Shown: positions 34,823 through 43,090 of the stretch, one piece after another
How the letters are laid out: the number at the start of each line of letters is the position of its first letter
Position numbering within the stretch: the stretch's first letter is position 1
Source of the DNA: CAYNVQ01 sp964400735
GTDB taxonomy: Bacteria; Acidobacteriota; Aminicenantia; Aminicenantales; Aminicenantaceae
Reading direction: 5' to 3'
DNA: 64,000 nt
Assembly (NCBI GenBank): GCA_964400735.1
Contig: CAYNVQ010000015.1
Location: 1-64,000 of the forward strand
Position numbers and translations under genes: made by a program
The notes under the pieces: model-generated
The model's database searches: none
Told to the model about the DNA's origin: nothing
What the model saw: only the letters and a program-made list of their open reading frames with translations

Positions 34823-35599
34823 ATGGCTGAACAACCTAAGCCAAGAAAGAAGGAAGAAATTCCTAGTATTTTCAAGGATTCTTTTTTCATCGCCGAAAAA
34901 GGACGCATTCGAAAAGCTCTTGCCTTTCCCATCGCTTTACTGCTCCATGTGACGGCCGTTGCAGCCATGCTCGTCCTCCCTCTTCTGAACACGGGAAACC
35001 TGCCTGAGGTCGAAGTGTACAGCGCATTCCTGGCTCCTCCCCCACCACCTCCGCCACCTCCGCCACCCCCAGCCAAAAAACGCAGCAGTTCAAAAGCCCG
35101 TACTCGTATCAAACCCGTCAAGGCCCAAACCAACATCCAACCCGGACAGCTCGTCGCTCCCGTCGAAATCCCCGATGAAATCATCGAAGAAGAACTCACC
35201 GATATCGGCATCGAAGGCGGCGTCGAAGGCGGCGTCGAAGGTGGAGTCGTCGGCGGTGTGCTCGGCGGTGTGGTCGGCGGCGTGTTGGGCGGTGTAGTCG
35301 GCGAGGTCGAAGCTCCTGTTCGGGCTGTCGGTTCGATCCAACCCCCCAAGCTGGTCAAGAAGGTGGAGCCGATCTATCCGGAAATCGCCCGGCAGGCAAG
35401 GGTGGAAGGAATCGTCATCATCGAGGCAACCACCGACATCTATGGCCGCGTGGCCAACATGAAGGTGCTGCGTTCGATCCCTTTGCTGGACCAGGCAGCC
35501 AAGGATGCCGTGCGCCAGTGGGTTTATGAGCCCATGGTCATCAACGGACGCCCCAGAGGGGTCATCTTCACCGTCACGGTCACCTTTAAGCTGAAATAA
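34823..35599 (+). CDS. tonB: TonB-family energy transducer
   Basis: 258 residues. A cytoplasmic start is followed by one membrane helix (about 33-53, ALPFPIALLLHVTAVAAML-like), then twelve prolines in a row (about 72-83), a basic stretch, a tract of eight GGV[E/V/L] tetrapeptides (about 131-155) and the TonB C-terminal domain (VEPIYPEIARQARVEG ... DAVRQWVYEPMVINGRP). It should carry proton-motive energy from ExbBD to outer-membrane receptors, none of which is encoded here. Twelve prolines would stall ribosomes without EF-P. The Gly-Gly-Val tract is an unusual periplasmic spacer. Confidence 0.93.
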   Translation: MAEQPKPRKKEEIPSIFKDSFFIAEKGRIRKALAFPIALLLHVTAVAAMLVLPLLNTGNLPEVEVYSAFLAPPPPPPPPPPPPAKKRSSSKARTRIKPVKAQTNIQPGQLVAPVEIPDEIIEEELTDIGIEGGVEGGVEGGVVGGVLGGVVGGVLGGVVGEVEAPVRAVGSIQPPKLVKKVEPIYPEIARQARVEGIVIIEATTDIYGRVANMKVLRSIPLLDQAAKDAVRQWVYEPMVINGRPRGVIFTVTVTFKLK

Positions 35600-35673
35600 A
35601 CAAAAATATTTTTATAAATAAAATCAAGAAAAGCTAATAAATGGCTTTCGATATTTAAAAGGAGGTTCTTAAA

Positions 35674-36357
35674 ATGATGCAAATGGGTCTTCTGGATTTG
35701 TGGGCGGAAATGGGTACAGTTGCGAGAGCAGTCGCCATCATCCTGATGTTCCTTTCCGTCGTCTCCATTTATCTCTTCATTGAAAGACAGATCGTCTTCT
35801 TCAGAGCTAGAAGCAAATCCAAAGCAGTGGCTCCCAAGCTTGCTGACCTTTTGAAAAGAGGACAGGTTCAAGATGCCCTGACTCTTTCTGCGAAAAAAGA
35901 AAACAAGGGAAGCCATTTAGCTCGCGTGACGGCTGCAGGGATCAAGGAATTCCTTGAAGGAAAAGAGTCGAATCTCAGTCTGGAAGAACAGATTGAGACG
36001 GCTCAAAGAGGTTGCACAAGGGCTTCGAATATCTTCACCCAAGAGCTGAAGAGGGGAACGAATGTTCTTGCCACTATCGCGACTTCTTCGCCGTTCATTG
36101 GTTTGTTCGGGACGATTTTCGGTATCATCAATGCCTTCCGCGGTATGGCTGTAACGGGCTCTGGAGGTATCGGTGCGGTATCCCAGGGAATCGCTGAAGC
36201 GTTGATCACCACGGCTTTCGGTATCGGTGTGGCCATTATCGCTCTTTGGTGCTACAACTTTCTCACAGCTAGAATCGACGTCTACAATTCCGAAATGGCA
36301 AATACAAGCTCCGAGATCGTCGACTTCTTTATCAGAAAGTCCGAAGAGAAAGCCTAA
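35674..36357 (+). CDS. exbB: ExbB/TolQ-type proton channel subunit
   Basis: 227 residues with three membrane helices. The MotA/TolQ/ExbB domain is plain: NVLATIATSSPFIGLFGTIF and the last helix with SQGIAEALITTAFGIGVAI, where the Thr residues line the proton path. An AGGAGG site 8 to 9 bases before the ATG supports the start. It forms the pentameric channel that, with ExbD, energises TonB; gene order tonB-exbB-exbD supports this rather than Tol-Pal. Confidence 0.94.
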   Translation: MMQMGLLDLWAEMGTVARAVAIILMFLSVVSIYLFIERQIVFFRARSKSKAVAPKLADLLKRGQVQDALTLSAKKENKGSHLARVTAAGIKEFLEGKESNLSLEEQIETAQRGCTRASNIFTQELKRGTNVLATIATSSPFIGLFGTIFGIINAFRGMAVTGSGGIGAVSQGIAEALITTAFGIGVAIIALWCYNFLTARIDVYNSEMANTSSEIVDFFIRKSEEKA

Positions 36358-36396
36358 GGAATGCTCTTTAATACCAAAATCACGAGGTAAAATATC

Positions 36397-36822
36397 ATGG
36401 CTATGAAAGTCGACACCGGAAAGGGCTCCTCCCTCCAATCCGAACCCAACGTCGTGCCTTTGTGCGATGTTCTTCTCGTCCTCTTGATCATTTTCATGGT
36501 GATGACTCCCCTGATTCAAAGAGGTGTCGATGTCGAGCTCCCCACCGCGCTTAACACCGTCGATTTGCCCGATCAAGTGGATGCCGTCCTTTATATCAAA
36601 AGAGACGGATCCTTCTATGTGAACGAGCAACCCGCGACGATGGAGACGCTTCAGATGATGCTGGAAGAGGCGCTAGTCTCGGCGACAGAGAGAAAGCTCT
36701 ACTTGAGGGCTGATCAAGAAGTGGAGTACGGAGCCATTCTAGACCTTATCCCAGCCATCAAAGAAGCAGGCATCGAGATCATGGGGATCATTGCAGAAAA
36801 GAAGACGGGAAAGATCGAATAA
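36397..36822 (+). CDS. exbD: ExbD/TolR biopolymer transport protein
   Basis: 141 residues. A short cytoplasmic start with NVVPLCDVLLVLLIIFMVM contains the single membrane helix and the conserved Asp (CDVLLVLL) that carries protons. The periplasmic domain follows (RADQEVEYGAILDLIPAIKEAGI). It completes the TonB-ExbB-ExbD motor. Its stop is only 8 bp from that of the convergent SPL gene. Confidence 0.94.
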   Translation: MAMKVDTGKGSSLQSEPNVVPLCDVLLVLLIIFMVMTPLIQRGVDVELPTALNTVDLPDQVDAVLYIKRDGSFYVNEQPATMETLQMMLEEALVSATERKLYLRADQEVEYGAILDLIPAIKEAGIEIMGIIAEKKTGKIE

Positions 36823-36829
36823 AAGGAAA

Positions 36830-37945
36830 TTAGAAATCATTCACACCAAGGTGTAGGGTGAGAAGTTTTTCGACTTCCTTCCTGCTCCTTGGTGTTTTTT
36901 TTTGGACGATCTGCCAAATATCCCGGCTTTCCATACAGAAATATACAGGGAATTCATTCCCTCCCGCCTTTCGTATACGATCGAACACTCGCTTAAAAAG
37001 CTTTGTACGGAGAGGCTTGGGATAGCGGAATTTTTTATCTTTTCCCAGTATGAACTCTTCACAGATTATTTGAGTCTGAGGAAATCTCTTACGGATAACG
37101 GCTTTGAGAGAAGGGGGGAATCTGAGGCTGCCCAGGCTTATCCAGGCTATCTTTTGGGCATCGATTCGCGTCAGCAGATTATCGATGACCTCTTCATATC
37201 CGTCCTCCCACCCAGGATAGAGGATAAGGGGATCGAAATGAAAGGCGACTCTGTAACCGGCTTGGGAGACTAGGCGAGCAGCCTCAATCCTTCGAAATAC
37301 ATCAGGGGCTCCTTTTTCCTCTTCGCGGGCCACTTCGTTGGAATTGAGGGACCAGGCGATGACGATGTTATCAGGGGGTTTGAGTTCGAGGATGTTCCGG
37401 ATGTTCACGGTTTTTGTCTTTAGCTCAAAAAGGGCATTCTGGCGTGCCGAAAAATAGGGAATAAAGTCTCGGGAACGGCCTGTGATGTGATCCAATGCTA
37501 ACGAATCCCCCAATTCTCCTGTCCCTATACGTATGATGCGGCGGTGCGTCTTCTCCAGGAAGTTATCCAGATGCTGCCAAAGCCGATTGGTATCGGCATG
37601 TACGGTGAGTAAAGGGTTATCCAAATAAAGCTGCAGGATGCAATAGGTACAGTCGAGGGGACAATTGAGTTCGGCGTTGATGATGTAATAATTACATCCG
37701 ATGTATCTTGGGGTACAGGGACAAGGCTTCACATACTCTCCCTTTTGTTGTGTGACCAGGAGGTATTTTTTGCCCCTTCCGATAGGATCCCGGGAAGTCA
37801 TTATTTCCTCAATTACGGCTTGCGGATCAGCGATGAATTCAACGGATACATGGGCAGCCTTGTCCAGGATTCTTTGGGTGAGAGGAAATTTTTCACTCCC
37901 CTGGACAACATATATTTTTTCCGGGAAGAAAGGGGAATCATCCAT
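36830..37945 (-). CDS. SPL-family radical SAM protein
   Basis: 371 residues. The radical SAM cluster motif is CPLDCTYC (Cx3Cx2C), preceded by a second cysteine group CPCTPRYIGC. The rest (IRIGTGELGDSLALD, VIAWSLNSNEV, FHFDPLILYPGWEDGY, WISLGSLRFPPSL) matches the spore photoproduct lyase-like family. True SPL repairs thymine dimers in endospores; nothing else here indicates sporulation, so the substrate is open. It overlaps the upstream ParB-like gene by 8 bp, so the two are co-translated. Confidence 0.87.
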   Translation of the reverse strand: MDDSPFFPEKIYVVQGSEKFPLTQRILDKAAHVSVEFIADPQAVIEEIMTSRDPIGRGKKYLLVTQQKGEYVKPCPCTPRYIGCNYYIINAELNCPLDCTYCILQLYLDNPLLTVHADTNRLWQHLDNFLEKTHRRIIRIGTGELGDSLALDHITGRSRDFIPYFSARQNALFELKTKTVNIRNILELKPPDNIVIAWSLNSNEVAREEEKGAPDVFRRIEAARLVSQAGYRVAFHFDPLILYPGWEDGYEEVIDNLLTRIDAQKIAWISLGSLRFPPSLKAVIRKRFPQTQIICEEFILGKDKKFRYPKPLRTKLFKRVFDRIRKAGGNEFPVYFCMESRDIWQIVQKKTPRSRKEVEKLLTLHLGVNDF

Positions 37946-38903
37946 CGGGAAAATCCTTGAACAGACGGAAAAGGGCTTCGTCGGAGATCATATCTTGGAG
38001 CTTAACGATCTTTTTTTGGAATGAGTCCTTGCTTTTCAGATCGAAGATGACCGAGAATTCCCCATCTTCGAAAAAAGAAGGGGCATCATAGGTCACATCC
38101 GATAAGAGTCGGTTCTTTTTTAAGAAGGCTCTGAAAGATTCCTCCCAGACTGAAAGTCGCGGGTACCTTTTCTTCTTCACCAGAGAGCGAACGAGTTCTG
38201 CTTTCTGAAAAGGTAAAAGATTGTCTTTTTTTAAGATTGATCGTATATCCGGACCGGTCAGGATCTTCTTCGGGGTTTCCTGGGTTCTTCGGGAAAGATC
38301 GTGCAAATCCTCCATAATTTGTTTTTGTTTATTCATGCTCAAAGGTTTGAGGATGGGCAAGAGCAGTTCCAGCTCATCGGGAGCGAATTCAATGAGGATT
38401 TCGGCCACAGAACACGGCATCTTTTTTTGAAAAATTATTTCTTTCCAGCCTGGAGTGAGCCGGGCTATTTTGAGATAAGCATCCAAGTAGGATAGCGTGG
38501 CAGGAATTTCGAGAAGAGGAAGAAAGGATTTGACAATTTTTCTTTCGTCCGGGATGAATCCATAGAGCAAACGCAGAATCTCAGCCTTCTCCAGCAGGTT
38601 GAATTTCCTTGTGGATAAATTCTCGTACAAGCTGATAAGGAATGCCCTGCCATCGTCCTTCTCATCGAGGACAAATATGGGTACCTGGGAGAGGCAGAGT
38701 TCAAAGCAGGCGGTAATCCTCTTCCATCCTGATAGCAGGATATATTTTGGCGATGCACGTTTCACGACCAGCAGAGGATAAACAAGCCCGATTTTCTCTA
38801 TGGAAAGGAGTAGATTTTTCAGCTCGAAGTAGTAGGAAATTCTGAAACGATGATCGTGGAGTTCTATCTCATTCAGAGACACCTTTTCCAGTTTCATGCC
38901 CAT
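37938..38903 (-). CDS. ParB-like N-terminal domain protein
   Basis: 321 residues. Residues about 4-95 form a ParB/Srx-like domain: LNEIELHDHRFRISY, LLLSIEKIGLVYPLLV, LLSGWKRITACFEL (in place of the GERR motif) and LISLYENLSTRKFNLLEKAEIL. The middle is helical, as in ParB KorB-like parts. The C-terminal about 80 residues are unfamiliar. There is no ParA partner, so chromosome partition is unlikely. It is joined to the SPL-like gene by an 8-bp overlap. An in-frame ATG at 38897 is an alternative start, with a TAGAAT box 7 bases before it. Confidence 0.8.
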   Translation of the reverse strand: MGMKLEKVSLNEIELHDHRFRISYYFELKNLLLSIEKIGLVYPLLVVKRASPKYILLSGWKRITACFELCLSQVPIFVLDEKDDGRAFLISLYENLSTRKFNLLEKAEILRLLYGFIPDERKIVKSFLPLLEIPATLSYLDAYLKIARLTPGWKEIIFQKKMPCSVAEILIEFAPDELELLLPILKPLSMNKQKQIMEDLHDLSRRTQETPKKILTGPDIRSILKKDNLLPFQKAELVRSLVKKKRYPRLSVWEESFRAFLKKNRLLSDVTYDAPSFFEDGEFSVIFDLKSKDSFQKKIVKLQDMISDEALFRLFKDFPDG

Positions 38904-38972
38904 TATTCTAAATCATTCCCTTCGCCCAACTCAACATTCATTCGGCAACCTCTTCTTGTCAGGTTGCTGTCA

Positions 38973-39030
38973 GGTGACAGGTTATTAAATTATTAAGCCT
39001 ATCGGAACACTAATTAAGTAACCTGTCACC
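38973..39030. repeat. inverted repeat with perfect 12-bp arms
   Basis: GGTGACAGGTTA (38973-38984) and its exact complement (39019-39030) close a 34-nt AT-rich loop; the arms extend to 19 bp with two mismatches. Further GTCAGGTT partial copies precede it. It is between the start of the ParB-like gene and the end of the dehydrogenase gene. No T-run follows, so a repeat element seems likelier than a terminator. Confidence 0.65.
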
Positions 39031-39032
39031 AA

Positions 39033-39992
39033 TTAGAAAACGAGGTTGGAAGGTTCTTGGCCTTGCAATCCTTGGACGAGGTTTTTGGCGGCCATGGTGG
39101 CCATCTTGATCCGCGTCTCGAACGTCGCACTCCCTATATGAGGAAGGAGCACCACATTATCCAGAGACAACAGCTTTTCTTCGATCTCCGGCTCGCGCTC
39201 GTAAACATCCAGGCCTGCTGCCCAGATTGTCTTTTTCCTTAAGGCCTCGGCCAAAGCCTTCTCATCGACCACCGGCCCCCGGCTCACATTCACCAAAACG
39301 GCCTCTTTCTTCATCATGGCCAGCTCGGCCCGGGAAATGAGATGGGTGGTTGCCGGAGTCAAGGTTGTGTGGATGGTGACAAAATCGGATGTTGACAGCA
39401 ATTCCTTCAAAGAAAGATATCTCGCCCGGTATCTTTCCTCCTCCCCTGGAGGGAGCCTGTGAGGATCGTTGTAGGCAATCTTCATCCTGAATGCGCGAGC
39501 CCTTTCAGCCACCGCCTTTCCTATCCGGCCCATGCCGATAATACCCAGTCGCTTTCCCGTTACCTCTCTCCCCAGGAACAGGTCCAGCTCCCAACCTTTG
39601 TATTTTTTCGAACGGGTGAAAACATCCGCCGAAGGAATCCTCCTGGCAACGGACAGGATGAGAGTCCAGGTTAAATCGGCGGTGGTCTCAGTCAGCACTC
39701 CCGGCGTATTGGTGACCATAATCCCCTTCTCTTTAGCGTATTTTATATCGATGTTATCGTACCCCACAGCACAATTGGCGATGATTTTCAGTTGAGGAGC
39801 CGAATCAATGACTTCCCTATCCACCGTATCCACCAAAAGAGGAAGCAGGCCTTGCTTATCCTTGATTTTTGCCTGAAGATTCTCTTTTGTCAGTTCCCCT
39901 TCACTGGCACCGACTTCATACTCAACATGGTCTTGTAGAAATTCCAGGACTTCAGGAAAAATCCTCCGAGTCACCAAAACTTTCGGCTTCAT
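39033..39992 (-). CDS. D-isomer-specific 2-hydroxyacid dehydrogenase
   Basis: 319 residues, usual for the family. NAD-binding LGIIGMGRIGKAVAER, then the catalytic Arg (VNVSRGPVVDE), Glu (YEREPEIEE) and His (LLPHIGSATFETR). Closest in feel to glyoxylate/hydroxypyruvate reductases, but D-lactate or phosphoglycerate-type substrates are possible. It is 30 bp downstream of the phosphorylase gene and probably in one transcript with larE. Confidence 0.9.
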   Translation of the reverse strand: MKPKVLVTRRIFPEVLEFLQDHVEYEVGASEGELTKENLQAKIKDKQGLLPLLVDTVDREVIDSAPQLKIIANCAVGYDNIDIKYAKEKGIMVTNTPGVLTETTADLTWTLILSVARRIPSADVFTRSKKYKGWELDLFLGREVTGKRLGIIGMGRIGKAVAERARAFRMKIAYNDPHRLPPGEEERYRARYLSLKELLSTSDFVTIHTTLTPATTHLISRAELAMMKKEAVLVNVSRGPVVDEKALAEALRKKTIWAAGLDVYEREPEIEEKLLSLDNVVLLPHIGSATFETRIKMATMAAKNLVQGLQGQEPSNLVF

Positions 39993-40022
39993 CGTTTTCT
40001 CCCTTCTCTACGGAATGGACCT

Positions 40023-40742
40023 TCATCCATCGATGATCGGGAAAAAATAGTCTTCGATCCGCTCATCCATTCTGGGATCCCTGAATCCAATTTTCCATTC
40101 CGAAGCTGATAGTTCATCGCTCACGATCATCACAGCAGCTGTCGGGATAGTATAGTATTCCCCTAGAGCGAAAACAGCCGAGGCCTCCATATCCACGACA
40201 TCTATTCCCCGTTTTTGCTTATCCTTCAGCCATGCCCTGGTTTCCCTAAATGGCGCGTCAATAGAAACAGCGGTCCCACGCTGGAATGGCAGGTTTCGCG
40301 AGCTCAACGTCATCTCGGTTTTTCTTCTCAGATGAGATGAGGCACGGAAGGTCCTCCTTCGTGGGAAATAATGTCTCGATGTCCCCTCCTCGCTCAAGGC
40401 TTTCTCGACGCTGATCGTATCCAGAAGAGACAACTCAGGATTCAGGGCCCCACAAAATCCCAGAATCAGAATCTCCGCCACTCCCGAAGCGATCAGTCTC
40501 TCCAACGCGATCACCGCCGAGGGAGCGCCCACACACTGGTAGAGGATGGTTTTGTTATCGAGCCGGATATAACGGCCGAAAGGAGTCTTCTTTTGCATTA
40601 ATGCCTTCTCTTCCAACCAGTTCCCGATAATCTGGGAGGAGGTATCCAACGGCACATAAATGGCTATGTCTTTGGGGAATCCTTCCAGGGGCCTGGGTTT
40701 CACGATCACATCCTCGGTCACTTTATGCCTCTCTCCGGCCAT
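40023..40742 (-). CDS. purine/uridine phosphorylase superfamily protein
   Basis: 239 residues. GFCGALNPELSLLDTISV matches the phosphate/nucleoside loop of the PNP/UDP family and VDMEASAVFALGEYY the ribose-binding Met-Glu motif. The family splits nucleosides with phosphate to base and ribose 1-phosphate; which base cannot be told. It lies between larE and the dehydrogenase on the same strand, 88 bp from larE. Confidence 0.85.
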   Translation of the reverse strand: MAGERHKVTEDVIVKPRPLEGFPKDIAIYVPLDTSSQIIGNWLEEKALMQKKTPFGRYIRLDNKTILYQCVGAPSAVIALERLIASGVAEILILGFCGALNPELSLLDTISVEKALSEEGTSRHYFPRRRTFRASSHLRRKTEMTLSSRNLPFQRGTAVSIDAPFRETRAWLKDKQKRGIDVVDMEASAVFALGEYYTIPTAAVMIVSDELSASEWKIGFRDPRMDERIEDYFFPIIDG

Positions 40743-40830
40743 GCCTATCCGATATCCTCAACGATCACAAATTGACAACAAGATCCCATCATGATTCCAT
40801 GCAAAAACAATCGAGGCGAAATGCCCGGCC

Positions 40831-41712
40831 TCAACGGTCTATCCCCTCTTGCTTCTCGGATTTCGTGGCCGAAAGAGGTTCGTTCATGCTTCCGGTCCGG
40901 TAGCCGGCCAGGTCGAGCGTAACATAAAAATATCCCAGTTCTCTTAAGTGCTCCACTATGCTCTTTCTCACTCGGCCATCCATTACCCTTGAGAAATCCT
41001 CTGGGTCCACCTCGATCCGTGCTATTTGGCCATAATGCCTTACTCTGACACGTAAAATTCCCATGTTCCGGATAAATTCTTCGGCTGCCTCGATCTGACG
41101 CAGGCTCTTTTTTTCGATCGGCATGTGATAGGGAAAACGGGAAGAAAGACAGGCCATGGCCGGCTTATTCCACGTGGGCAGGTTCAACATTCTGGACAGA
41201 AGACGAATCTCCCGTTTTTCTAGCCTGGCTTCCATCAATGGAGAGCGTATACCGAGTTCTTGGGCAGCTTTGGCTCCGGGCCGGAAATCCAACCTGTCCT
41301 CAAAATTGGCCCCGTCACACACAAAAGGGATGTTCTCCGCTTCGGCCATCTCCTTCAGCGTGGAGAAAAGTTCTTGTTTGCAAAAGTAGCACCTTTCCGG
41401 TGGATTATTGACAAAATCGGGATTCTCCAGCTCATGGGAGAGGATCACCTTGACCCTAACCCCCATGTCCTTGGCTATCCGGAGGGCTTCTTTATATTCC
41501 CTTTCAGGGTATGTTTCAGAACGAGCGATCACGGCCAGCACATTGTCTCCCAGAACTTTCTGGGCAACCTTCAACAGGAAGGTACTATCCACTCCCCCCG
41601 AGAAAGCCACCAGCACGGTCTGCATTTTTTTCAGGATATCCTGAAGCCTGGTGAATTTCTCTTGGGTATCTTTCGGAACCTTCATATCCTTGCGCTTTTC
41701 CGTCTTTGCCAT
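40831..41712 (-). CDS. larE: LarE, sacrificial sulfur transferase
   Basis: 293 residues. The PP-loop ATP pyrophosphatase motif LVAFSGGVDSTFLLKVA is followed by PERCYFCKQELFSTL and WNKPAMACLSSRFPY, whose Cys corresponds to the one that donates sulfur in Lactobacillus LarE. LarE installs sulfur in the nickel-pincer cofactor of lactate racemase and related enzymes. larA, larB and larC are not in the window. A 16-bp palindrome lies 23 bp upstream of the start. Confidence 0.93.
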   Translation of the reverse strand: MAKTEKRKDMKVPKDTQEKFTRLQDILKKMQTVLVAFSGGVDSTFLLKVAQKVLGDNVLAVIARSETYPEREYKEALRIAKDMGVRVKVILSHELENPDFVNNPPERCYFCKQELFSTLKEMAEAENIPFVCDGANFEDRLDFRPGAKAAQELGIRSPLMEARLEKREIRLLSRMLNLPTWNKPAMACLSSRFPYHMPIEKKSLRQIEAAEEFIRNMGILRVRVRHYGQIARIEVDPEDFSRVMDGRVRKSIVEHLRELGYFYVTLDLAGYRTGSMNEPLSATKSEKQEGIDR

Positions 41713-41734
41713 TTTTCAATCTCGATTATCATTC

Positions 41735-41750
41735 TAGATTAGCTAATCTA
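41735..41750. promoter_or_regulatory. palindromic operator candidate upstream of larE
   Basis: TAGATTAGCTAATCTA is a perfect 16-bp palindrome. A minus-strand TAGAAT -10 (41731-41736) abuts it, and a weak TTTAAG -35 lies at 41754-41759, so the palindrome would occupy the promoter spacer, a good place for a repressor. The rest of the gap to ispG (to 41976) shows nothing recognisable. Confidence 0.45.
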
Positions 41751-41976
41751 TTTCTTAAAAACAACTAAAATCATATTGACTCATCTCTAAAACCGTGATG
41801 AGATATCAAGCACCCACAGAACAGAGCATTAGGAAGGGTTTGGGCGATGAGAGAATGGCGTATAAACCCGACTGGATTGAAAACGCATCCTCATGCTCTG
41901 GACATTCCATCGCGGTTTCAGAGGTGCCAACTCTATTGATCAGAAACCGCCTCGATATCGTGGATCCGACGTCTAT

Positions 41977-43083
41977 CTACTTTTTTTCTGACACGGCCGC
42001 TAAAGAAAGAACTTCCTTGACGAACTCTGTGACAACCTCCCCTTCTCTCACTCTACGCACCAGCCTTCCCTTTTTAAAGATAATCCCGGCTTTCCTTCCG
42101 CAAGCTATTCCGATATCGGCCTCTTTGGCTTCTCCCGGACCGTTGACCATACATCCCATGACCGCCACATCCAGATTGGCCTTTACGGGTGCCAATCGCT
42201 TTTCGATGGAGGAGGTAATACGGAAGAGATCGACCTCGCACCGTCCACAAACAGGACAGGTGATGATGTTGGGCCCGTGACGCCGAAGCCCAAGGCTGGC
42301 GAGGATAAGGTATCCTACCCGCACTTCATCCTCAGGGGGGGCCGTCAAGGAAACCCGAATGGTATCGGCTAGGCCTTCCCTTAAAAGCAGGGCCAATCCC
42401 ACAGAGGACTTGACCGTTCCGCGCAACAGGCTGCCCGCTTCGGTAATACCTGCGTGGAAAGGGTAGTCGACTTCTTTGGCCATAAGCCGATAGGCCTGCA
42501 CGGTTCGGCCCACATCCGAGGCTTTGAGGGATATCTTGATCTTGGTAAAATCCATTTCTTCGAGGGCCCTTACCTGCCGCAGGGCACTTTCCACCATGGC
42601 TTCGGCCGTAGCCTCTCCATATTTCCGCATCAAATCTTTTTCCAAGGATCCCGAATTCACTCCGATCCTTATGGGGATAGAACGCTCCTTTGCCGCCAGG
42701 GCGACTTCCCGCACTTTTGATTTCGCGCCGATGTTTCCCGGATTGATCCTCAATCCATCGGCCCCTGCAACGAGGGAGGCCAAGGCCAGACGGTGGTCGA
42801 AATGAATGTCGGCGATAAGAGGGACTTTGGCCTTTTTCTTCAGCTTGCCGAAGGCACCGACAGCCTCTCTATCTGGAATGGCCAGACGAACGATTTCGCA
42901 TCCCGCCCTCTCCAGCCTTCGAATCTGAGAGAGGGTCCCTTTGAGGTCCCGGGTGTCCGTTTTGGTCATGGACTGGACCACAACGGGTACTCCGCCTCCG
43001 ATCGTCACTTTTCCTACCTTGACCTTTCTCGTTTTCCGGCGGCGGAAGACCGGATAACAGGATCCACCTGGTTTCGTATGCAT
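41977..43083 (-). CDS. ispG: 4-hydroxy-3-methylbut-2-en-1-yl diphosphate synthase
   Basis: 368 residues. VVVQSMTKTDTRD at the N terminus, the TIM-barrel motifs ADIHFDHRLAL and LRINPGNIG, the iron-sulfur cysteines in TCPVCGRCEVD, and VMGCMVNGPGEA at the C-terminal domain. It carries out the penultimate step of the MEP isoprenoid route, together with dxr two genes upstream and feeding uppS. I use the ATG at 43083, 7 bases after the rseP stop; a longer frame to 43140 would overlap rseP by 50 bp. Confidence 0.95.
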   Translation of the reverse strand: MHTKPGGSCYPVFRRRKTRKVKVGKVTIGGGVPVVVQSMTKTDTRDLKGTLSQIRRLERAGCEIVRLAIPDREAVGAFGKLKKKAKVPLIADIHFDHRLALASLVAGADGLRINPGNIGAKSKVREVALAAKERSIPIRIGVNSGSLEKDLMRKYGEATAEAMVESALRQVRALEEMDFTKIKISLKASDVGRTVQAYRLMAKEVDYPFHAGITEAGSLLRGTVKSSVGLALLLREGLADTIRVSLTAPPEDEVRVGYLILASLGLRRHGPNIITCPVCGRCEVDLFRITSSIEKRLAPVKANLDVAVMGCMVNGPGEAKEADIGIACGRKAGIIFKKGRLVRRVREGEVVTEFVKEVLSLAAVSEKK

Positions 43084-43090
43084 TTTCCGG

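Noticed and set aside
35090..35341. Antisense frames through the TonB Pro/Gly tracts
   Set aside because: Low-complexity shadows of the proline and GGV repeats.
41795..42280. 161-codon plus-strand frame between larE and ispG
   Set aside because: Most of it overlaps ispG antisense; no motif, no ribosome binding site.
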